From positions 1-28,025 of the forward strand of contig CBEWDL010000023.1 of assembly GCA_965555375.1 (NCBI GenBank): a DNA stretch of 28,025 bases. Direction: 5' to 3'. Shown piece by piece: positions 22,318-28,025 of this stretch. The translations under genes were made by a program, and so were the position numbers. The notes below the pieces were generated by a model, which worked only from the letters and a program-made list of their open reading frames with translations, made no database searches and was not told the origin of the DNA. The DNA is from CBDVBL01 sp965555375. Lineage in GTDB: Bacteria > Zixibacteria > MSB-5A5 > UBA10806. Within the stretch, counting starts at the first letter, position 1. The number at the start of each line of letters is the position of its first letter.

Positions 22318-22896
22318 ATGAGTTGGATTCGAAATCATATAAAATCGGGATGGCCGATTTTGATAATTTTTACCGTTGGCCTGATGGGATATTTCATGTA
22401 CGTAAATTACAAACTGGAAACGCTGACTCAGATTTACAAGACCAGAAACTCAATAGAAACTATCCAGGCCGAGCTGCAGAATAGCCAGGAATTTGTTGAT
22501 ACTTTCATTGCCGCCCGTTCGAAAATATCGGGTTATTTACCGATGTTTTTCCCGGTAGATGAACCGCAAGCGCTTATCGATAATATAAAAGACAAAGCAG
22601 CGAAGCGGGACGTCCGCCTTGCTGACATCCAACTCGATGTTCCGAAATTCATCGAAGTCAGGAAAAGTACAGATCCTGTATCAATAGTGCCCTTTAAGGT
22701 ATCGTTTTACGGGGATTTTCTTTCCTTAGGAAAGTTTCTGGCCGATCTCGAAGGGGTTCCATACATCCAGACAATTTCTGAAATAAATTTAACAATCCAG
22801 GACGATTACGGAAATAAGCTTCTTATAACGATAAAGGGAGCCTTGAGATTTTTCGATAATGATCTAATAGATGGACACATAGCCGATGCAACGTAG
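22318..22896 (+). CDS. pilO: PilO-like inner-membrane alignment protein
   Basis: A 192-residue bitopic protein: a short cytoplasmic N-terminus, one membrane helix (about 12-29, WPILIIFTVGLMGYFMYV), a coiled coil (about 32-75), then a periplasmic ferredoxin-like domain with VPFKVSFYGDFLSLGKFLADLEGVPYIQTISEINL, a pattern typical of PilO/GspM. It should pair with the PilN-like half of the preceding protein, from which it is separated by 4 nt. It overlaps pilP by 11 nt. The assignment rests on fold pattern and position, since PilO sequence conservation is low. Confidence 0.85.
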   Translation: MSWIRNHIKSGWPILIIFTVGLMGYFMYVNYKLETLTQIYKTRNSIETIQAELQNSQEFVDTFIAARSKISGYLPMFFPVDEPQALIDNIKDKAAKRDVRLADIQLDVPKFIEVRKSTDPVSIVPFKVSFYGDFLSLGKFLADLEGVPYIQTISEINLTIQDDYGNKLLITIKGALRFFDNDLIDGHIADAT

Positions 22897-23365
22897 AAGA
22901 GTAATAATCTATTCTATTTTCGTGGCGACTCTCGCCTATGGTGCATATTTCCATTTCCTCTCGGATGATGGGAATAGGAGTAGGGTTTCGCATGCTCCGT
23001 CCGGGACGGAAGTTCCCGGCCCGGCGATGGCAGCGGCGGTTACAAGTCCTTCGGTTCAATCATCGGCCCGGGAGGGACAAGGTAAAAATAGCGAAGAAAA
23101 GTGGATCGGCGATCCGTTCAGAAATGATCATAAATATCGGAGGCCCTCTGCCCCAATTTCGGTGGAAAAAAACCGGGTTGTGCAGCGGCCTCGTTTATCG
23201 GCCATATCGGTTTCCGAACTCGGGTCTATGGCCGTGGTCGACGGCAGGGTCGTCGCGGTCGGGGAGAAAGTCGGGGACTGGCGTCTGATTGAGGTAACCG
23301 AGGACGCCGCATTGTTTAAAGGTTCCGAAGGCTCTATATGGGTAAAACTCGGAGGATCGAAATGA
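22886..23365 (+). CDS. pilP: PilP/GspC-like periplasmic linker to the secretin
   Basis: A 159-residue protein with a basic N-terminus (MQRRR), one membrane helix (about 7-24) in place of the lipoprotein signal of classical PilP, a Pro/Ser-rich linker (about 30-105) and a small C-terminal beta domain: LSAISVSELGSMAVVDGRVVAVGEKVGDWRLIEVTEDAALFKGS. This matches the homology region of PilP and GspC that binds the secretin N0 domain. A membrane helix rather than a lipid anchor is the GspC arrangement. It starts inside the end of pilO and its stop overlaps the pilQ ATG. Confidence 0.8.
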   Translation: MQRRRVIIYSIFVATLAYGAYFHFLSDDGNRSRVSHAPSGTEVPGPAMAAAVTSPSVQSSAREGQGKNSEEKWIGDPFRNDHKYRRPSAPISVEKNRVVQRPRLSAISVSELGSMAVVDGRVVAVGEKVGDWRLIEVTEDAALFKGSEGSIWVKLGGSK

Positions 23366-24999
23366 TGATAAAGAATCTTATGATATCCGGTCTAGTTGCG
23401 GCGCTTGCCGGCGCCGCTGGCGCTTCAGAACCGTTTACGATCCAGGATGTTCTTTGCACCGCACATCCTGACTCCGTTGTAATGACCATCACAGGTGACG
23501 GCGATCCTGTATTCAGAACCTATGGTTTGAATGACCCGTATAGAGTGATCGTCGAAATAGAAAACGCTAAGCTCCCGCCCGGCCCTGTAAAGAGGTCCTT
23601 TGCCGATCCCATATCCAGGCTCGCGATCCAGCCCGGTTACACCACCCGTCCAGTAATAAAAGTCATCTGCGAGCTGCAAGAAGAAATTGATTTCTATAGC
23701 CGCCAGGCGGATGGGAAGATATTTGTTGTTTTTGAAAATCCCGGGCATTCGGCAGTGGAAACCGAAGCTCTGCTGATCGAATCACCAGAGTGGATGAATA
23801 AAAAGATGAATGTGGATTTTGAAGATACTCCACTTGGATCGGCCCTGGCCTTACTGGCCCGCCAGAATGGTTTCGACATTATCATGCCGCAATTCGACGA
23901 TGTCGAGATCTCGGCCCACCTGACGCAAGCGACGATAAGAGACGCTCTCGATGCCATACTCGGCGTTTCAGGTTTCGTATACTACACTGCTGGCAATATT
24001 GTTGTCGTTAAGCCGTTTGCCGATGAGATTCCCGGCGGGCTGACCACGAAGATCTTCGAGCTGGAATACTTAGATGCCCGTCAAATCGAGAAGCAGGTGC
24101 AGAATATGCTTTCATCGCGAGGAAAGGTTCAGGTCGTTTCCAGCGGACATTCGACCAGCGGGCCGGATGAGGGAAGATATCCTGCGAAAATTTTAGCGGT
24201 AACAGATCTGGCGAATGTAATTCCAATCATTGAAGAGTTTATAAGCAAGATAGACGTAAGGCCCAGGCAAGTGGCTATCGATGTCAAACTGGTGGAAACC
24301 GGCATTACCGAGGATCAATCATTTGGATTGGATTGGCGTAAAAGCGTAACGGCAAAGATAACCGGCGCCGATGAGGGAACGCAAACAACGGAGAATTCAT
24401 CAGAGCGCCTGAGCCTTTTCTCTACCCTGCCTTTCGAGGCAGGATCTTTCACCTATGGCACCATGAACGTCTCCGAGGTATCGTTGCTTCTGGAGTATCT
24501 CAAATCGACGGGCAATTCGAAGTTGCTTTCAAACCCATCGGTTACAACATCCGACGGCAAACCGGCAATAATCGACGTGGTGACGACCATTCCGATCCAG
24601 ACGGTAAACCGCTTTTCAGAGGGAGCCGTCATACAGGATATCGTTACCTACCAGTTTAAGGACGTGGGGATAACGCTTGAGGTTACGCCGGTGGTTAATG
24701 ACGGTGGCTATATTTCGTTAAACTGCAAGCCGACAGTGGAAGAGATCACCGGCTGGGTCGGTCCGGCGGACAACCAGCAGCCTATAACATCAAAGCGTTC
24801 TGTTCGCACCGACGTCATAGTCAAAAATGGCGAGACGCTTGTCATCGGCGGTCTGATGAAAGAAAGCACCATCACCAGGATCGACGGCGTCTGGCTCCTC
24901 TCCGATATACCATTGATAGGCGAATTATTCAAGCATCGGACTAAACAGAGCACAAAAACCGACCTGATGATACTCATAACGCCATCGATTCTTCCATAG
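23362..24999 (+). CDS. pilQ: Secretin, outer-membrane channel of the pilus
   Basis: Forms the outer-membrane pore through which the fibre passes. The 545-residue protein starts with a signal peptide (MMIKNLMISGLVAALAGAAGAS). An AMIN-like domain (about 25-130) would bind peptidoglycan. STN/N0 (about 145-220, FEDTPLGSALALLARQNGFDII ... VVVKPF), N1 (about 228-300, KIFELEYLDARQIEKQVQNML) and the secretin domain follow (DVVTTIPIQTV ... GITLEVTPVV ... RTDVIVKNGETLVIGGLM ... DIPLIGELFKHR ... DLMILITPSIL). All signatures are present; with a single AMIN domain it is shorter than many PilQ proteins. GGAGG lies 6 nt before ATG 23362, which overlaps the pilP stop. No pilotin is visible. Confidence 0.93.
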   Translation: MMIKNLMISGLVAALAGAAGASEPFTIQDVLCTAHPDSVVMTITGDGDPVFRTYGLNDPYRVIVEIENAKLPPGPVKRSFADPISRLAIQPGYTTRPVIKVICELQEEIDFYSRQADGKIFVVFENPGHSAVETEALLIESPEWMNKKMNVDFEDTPLGSALALLARQNGFDIIMPQFDDVEISAHLTQATIRDALDAILGVSGFVYYTAGNIVVVKPFADEIPGGLTTKIFELEYLDARQIEKQVQNMLSSRGKVQVVSSGHSTSGPDEGRYPAKILAVTDLANVIPIIEEFISKIDVRPRQVAIDVKLVETGITEDQSFGLDWRKSVTAKITGADEGTQTTENSSERLSLFSTLPFEAGSFTYGTMNVSEVSLLLEYLKSTGNSKLLSNPSVTTSDGKPAIIDVVTTIPIQTVNRFSEGAVIQDIVTYQFKDVGITLEVTPVVNDGGYISLNCKPTVEEITGWVGPADNQQPITSKRSVRTDVIVKNGETLVIGGLMKESTITRIDGVWLLSDIPLIGELFKHRTKQSTKTDLMILITPSILP

Positions 25000-25428
25000 A
25001 GTTGTGTCTTAAATCGACTTTCATAAAACAGCCTTTCATTATCTCGTCAGGCTGGAATTTCCTCCCGGCAGGTTCATTATGCCCGAAATTTGTCCTACAG
25101 GATGGAGGCAAAGTGAAACCTTACGGGGGAATACGATATTTCGAATCATCATTCGCTCCAGGAGATTCAGGAACTTCGATGCTGCAATAATGGTTTCTCA
25201 TGATCAGAATGCAGGATGTTTGATTATGAATTTGCGCTATGAAGGTTTCAAAATGCAGCGTAAGATCTGTCGCTATATTAAGTTGAAACAAAGGGGAAAA
25301 CCTGAAATAATGAAATTACCACGTCTGCCGACCAGTCTAATGGAAATCGGGCAACGTAAGCGAATTTTTGCCTATTCGGGCGTAAATTATAGCTTGCAGT
25401 GGGCGCCTTAATTGGTGGATTGTTTAAG
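25000..25428. other. Spacer between the pilus and trehalose operons
   Basis: About 430 bases. Frames at 25002-25190 and 25079-25411 have no ribosome binding site, odd composition and no recognisable domain, so I do not call them. No terminator hairpin follows pilQ. A promoter-like sequence at 25283 is annotated separately. Confidence 0.5.
25283..25311 (+). promoter_or_regulatory. Predicted sigma-70-like promoter for the trehalose operon
   Basis: TTGAAA (25283-25288), 17 nt, then AATAAT (25306-25311); each box matches five of six consensus bases. Transcription would begin near 25318 and leave a leader of about 110 nt before the ATG at 25429. Confidence 0.45.
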
Positions 25429-26097
25429 ATGAGCATGGGGCCTTTCCAAATAAAAGACTGTGCGCTGGTGGTCAGGATGGCGGATGTCCCGCCTGCCTAC
25501 AACCTCCGGGAACTCTATGACAGGGTCAGATCCTGTTTGCCCGATTCAATATATCATCACTTCTGCGAAACGCCGTTGAGGGCGACATTTGACGATCCGG
25601 CCTTCCGCAACGACTTCGCCGTCTGGTCCCATCGCGCCCTCAATGACGATATTCTAGCCGAGAGGCTGGGAATCCTGGATCCCTATGATTTCGGGGATAT
25701 AGAGGAATTAAGGCAGATTGTATTGGATATTATAGATGACAGGCTTTCGGAGATCACCCATGTGCCCTGGGCCAAATCCGGGCAGGAGCTTCATTTTCTA
25801 CAGGCGTTGACGGTTATTTTCGATACGGGACGCCGGATTGAAGATCCTGTTGAACTGCCACAGGCAATTTCCCAGATGACGACCAGCAGCCTTTATTATC
25901 ATTTTCTGGAAGCCCGTCGGCGGGTCGAGGGGAGACTTGATGATTTCACGGCATGGCTTCAGGATTGGAACGACCGGGGCAAGCCTTTGATCGAATCTTT
26001 TTCGGTGGTAGATTTCTACTTCCTTTCGCTGAGGGAACTGCAGACTGAGCTTTCACATGCCACGGATCAGGTTTTGAAAGGGATTTTGATGTGCTGA
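25429..26097 (+). CDS. DUF5752-like protein of the trehalose operon
   Basis: A 222-residue soluble protein of unknown biochemical role. It begins MSMGPFQIKDCALVVRMADVPPAYNLRELYDRV and continues with acidic, helix-rich sequence: DSIYHHFCETPLRATF, FAVWSHRALNDDILAERLGILDPYDFGDIEEL, SSLYYHFLEARRRV. From memory this matches the DUF5752 family, which I recall next to trehalose synthase-type glycosyltransferases; I cannot verify it here. The paired YHHF/YYHF motifs suggest an internal repeat of two helical halves. I start at ATG 25429, after GGTGG; a GTG at 25399 would add ten residues. The gene overlaps the glycosyltransferase start by 7 nt, which implies tight coupling, perhaps as a partner or regulator. 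Confidence 0.7.
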   Translation: MSMGPFQIKDCALVVRMADVPPAYNLRELYDRVRSCLPDSIYHHFCETPLRATFDDPAFRNDFAVWSHRALNDDILAERLGILDPYDFGDIEELRQIVLDIIDDRLSEITHVPWAKSGQELHFLQALTVIFDTGRRIEDPVELPQAISQMTTSSLYYHFLEARRRVEGRLDDFTAWLQDWNDRGKPLIESFSVVDFYFLSLRELQTELSHATDQVLKGILMC

Positions 26098-27332
26098 ATC
26101 GAAAATTGGCAGAATATGAGCTGGTGGTGGGCAGGCCGGTTCTGGATCAATTGCATCAACTGGCATCCAGCCTGACCGGGATGAGGGTAGTGCATGTCAA
26201 TTCGACCCGGGTCGGTGGAGGCGTGGCCGAGATACTCACATGGATGGTTCCGTTTATGCAGGAACTCGGCATCGACGCATCATGGCAGACAATCGAAGGC
26301 AACGCCGGTTTTTTCAGAACAACCAAGATGTTTCATAACGGCTTTCAGGGTAACCCTGTCAATCTCACTTCATCGGACATTAAGGCATATGAGCAAACAA
26401 ATGAAGCCAATGCCGAACGCTTACGGCCGATCTTGGAAACGGCTGACGCTGTCTTTATCCATGATCCTCAACCGGCCGCGCTGCTTGACTCCTGTCCCAA
26501 CAGAGAGGGAAAGTGGATCTGGAGATGTCATATCGATGCCAGCCATCCGGACCGGCAGGTATGGAAATATCTAAGAAGGTTTCTCGCCGATTACGATGCA
26601 AGTATTTTTTCTCTGTATAGTTTTTCTCGCTATCTTGATCATCCTCAATTTATCATCGCTCCCAGCATCGACCCATTAAGCGACAAAAATTGCGAGTTGG
26701 AGCAAGGGGAAATGGATAAGGCATATTCGCGGTTCGGTCTCGACAGGAATCGTCCTTTACTTGTGCAGATCTCTCGATTCGACAGCTTCAAAGATCCGGT
26801 CGGGGTGATCAAGGCTTTCAGAATCGTGCAGGATTTCGCCCCGGCGCAACTGGTGCTGGCCGGGGGAGGAGCTACCGACGATCCCGAAGGAGATATGGTT
26901 TTAAACGAGGTCAGGGAAGAGGCCGGGGATGACGAGGATATTCATATACTCTTGCTACCGGGCGACGCTCACAGGACTATCAATGCCCTCCAGAGAATCT
27001 CGGATATCATAATTCAAAAATCAACTCGCGAAGGTTTCGGCCTGACCGTTACCGAGGGTCTCTGGAAAAGCAAACCTGTAATCGGCGGGAACACCGGCGG
27101 CATCGTTTTACAATTGATGAATCATCATACCGGATTTTTAGTAAACACCCCCGAAGGAACGGCGCACCGCATAAGATACCTGCTTCAGCACCGAGGCAGA
27201 ATGAGGATAATGGGAGAAAAAGGAAAGGAATTCGTCAGGGAGAATTTTTTATTGACCCGCCATTTAAGGGAATATCTGACTCTCCTGCTCGGACTTAAAA
27301 AAGGTTTCACAAATAGGTTGATTGCCGCTTGA
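26091..27332 (+). CDS. treT: Trehalose synthase-type GT4 glycosyltransferase (TreT-like)
   Basis: TreT joins NDP-glucose and free glucose to give trehalose and NDP, and the reaction is reversible. The 413-residue length is typical. The N-terminal Rossmann half has RVVHVNSTRVGGGVAEIL (about 32-49), the Gly-rich acceptor loop of this family, and HDPQPAAL. The C-terminal half has LLVQISRFDSFKDPVGVIKAF and the GT4 E-x7-E signature in REGFGLTVTEGLWKSKPVIGG, near residues 315-335. The start is GTG 26091, 7 nt inside the preceding gene, with AAAGGG upstream. TreT and a GT4 trehalose phosphorylase share these motifs, so the exact donor is not certain from sequence; the phosphatase downstream does not by itself settle it. 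Confidence 0.82.
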   Translation: MLNRKLAEYELVVGRPVLDQLHQLASSLTGMRVVHVNSTRVGGGVAEILTWMVPFMQELGIDASWQTIEGNAGFFRTTKMFHNGFQGNPVNLTSSDIKAYEQTNEANAERLRPILETADAVFIHDPQPAALLDSCPNREGKWIWRCHIDASHPDRQVWKYLRRFLADYDASIFSLYSFSRYLDHPQFIIAPSIDPLSDKNCELEQGEMDKAYSRFGLDRNRPLLVQISRFDSFKDPVGVIKAFRIVQDFAPAQLVLAGGGATDDPEGDMVLNEVREEAGDDEDIHILLLPGDAHRTINALQRISDIIIQKSTREGFGLTVTEGLWKSKPVIGGNTGGIVLQLMNHHTGFLVNTPEGTAHRIRYLLQHRGRMRIMGEKGKEFVRENFLLTRHLREYLTLLLGLKKGFTNRLIAA

Positions 27333-27353
27333 AAATATCATATAATACCAAAG

Positions 27354-28025
27354 GTGTCGTTAGACCATAATCAATCCCACATCTTTGAATCACTTCGGAA
27401 GTCTTCGTCAGCGGTTTTGATGCTCGATTATGATGGCACGCTGGCACCGTTCCACCGGGAAAGAGAAAAGGCGATTCCTTACCCGGGTATTCGAGATATC
27501 CTGGAACAGATTATGGCTTCCGGCAACAGCAGGATTGTAATAATCAGTGGCCGTGCGATTGCCGATCTTATTCCGCTCCTGGGACTTAGGAACATGCCGG
27601 AAATCTGGGGGTCGCATGGATGGGAACGTAGAGACCAGGATGGCAGTTATAGTATATTGCCTGCAAGCGAAAGTCATCTCAAGGGATTGGCGGACGCCGA
27701 CTTTCTAATCGAGAAAATGAAATTCGGGGATTACAGGGAAGAGAAACCTCGTGGTGTAGCTCTTCATTGGCGGGGAATTTCCGAGCAGGAGGTTGCCGCG
27801 ATTCGTGAATTTGCCAGAGCGGAATTAAATCCGATTGCGGCGGCCTGTGGGCTGGATCTCAGATACTTCGATGGCGGCCTCGAACTATGCGTGCCCGGCA
27901 AGAATAAAGGAGATGTCGTGAGGGCCATTATCGAAGAATCGCCACCCAACAGCTTTTTTGCCTATCTGGGGGATGATCTTACAGACGAGGATGCCTTTGA
28001 GGCGATAACTGACTATGGGCTCGGT
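27354..28025 (+). CDS. otsB: Trehalose-6-phosphate phosphatase, C-terminus cut by the window edge
   Basis: A HAD-superfamily phosphatase that hydrolyses trehalose 6-phosphate to trehalose. 224 codons are visible. Motif I is LDYDGTLAPF with nucleophile Asp25 and acid Asp27, motif II is IISGR, and the GDDLTDEDAF motif lies shortly before the edge. EIWGSHGWERR and CVPGKNKGDVV are OtsB features. The GTG at 27354 is the only start that keeps the strand before motif I; it has no clear Shine-Dalgarno. It is in the same frame as treT, seven sense codons after its TGA. The final cap and C-terminal part lie beyond the window. An OtsA synthase might follow, but that is not seen. Confidence 0.88.
   Translation, partial: MSLDHNQSHIFESLRKSSSAVLMLDYDGTLAPFHREREKAIPYPGIRDILEQIMASGNSRIVIISGRAIADLIPLLGLRNMPEIWGSHGWERRDQDGSYSILPASESHLKGLADADFLIEKMKFGDYREEKPRGVALHWRGISEQEVAAIREFARAELNPIAAACGLDLRYFDGGLELCVPGKNKGDVVRAIIEESPPNSFFAYLGDDLTDEDAFEAITDYGLG

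Noticed and set aside
25079..25411. 110-codon frame between pilQ and the trehalose operon
   Set aside because: No Shine-Dalgarno, no recognisable domain, mixed basic and aromatic composition, and it spans the promoter-like sequence at 25283.

Overview
The window looks like a chromosomal segment from an uncultured bacterium of the FCB group. Two secreted proteins on the minus strand end in a type A, T9SS-like C-terminal sorting module (YPNPFN ... GIYxxRxQAGxYSETxRMTLLK). This combination with a PilB/PilC/PilQ-type pilus machine, moderate GC and palindromic intergenic repeats resembles lineages such as Zixibacteria or KSB1. The phylum is an inference; no rRNA or other marker is present. No tRNA, rRNA, CRISPR array or insertion sequence was found.

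Layout. 1-1292 (minus): a lipoprotein gene cut by the window edge, a small three-helix membrane protein and a 38-residue lysine-rich basic peptide. 1293-3426: malic enzyme, flanked on both sides by spacers holding dispersed palindromic repeats; one 31-bp unit occurs identically on both sides. 3427-5811: a tight operon of corrinoid adenosyltransferase, thioredoxin reductase-like flavoprotein and lipoyl synthase behind a good sigma-70-like promoter. 6053-7546: a receiver-GAF-HD-GYP response regulator, closed by a bidirectional terminator. 7597-14165 (minus): a secretion island with a subtilisin-like protease (interrupted by two compensating frameshifts), two tandem beta-propeller lipoproteins and a large protein of six carboxypeptidase-regulatory-like repeats.

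14583-24999 (plus) is the centrepiece, a nearly complete type IV pilus / type II secretion-like assembly operon: PilB ATPase with an MshEN-type N-domain, PilC, a pilin, three related pseudopilins with large C-terminal modules, a PilM-PilN fusion, PilO, PilP and the PilQ secretin. PilT and the prepilin peptidase are absent. The pseudopilins form the least ordinary part. All three share a GDVGxLPPxL ... GPYI ... DAW module; two carry an added beta-rich domain, and one carries a further distal domain. The first has a perfect 30-bp palindrome inside its leader-peptide codons.

25429-28025 (plus): a trehalose operon with a DUF5752-like protein, a TreT-type glycosyltransferase and the start of a trehalose-6-phosphate phosphatase cut by the window edge.

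How the parts may connect (inference): the HD-GYP protein would lower c-di-GMP, and the MshEN-type domain of the pilus ATPase is of a kind that binds c-di-GMP, so the two may be linked. The secretin-pilus machine and the T9SS-tagged proteins are separate export routes.
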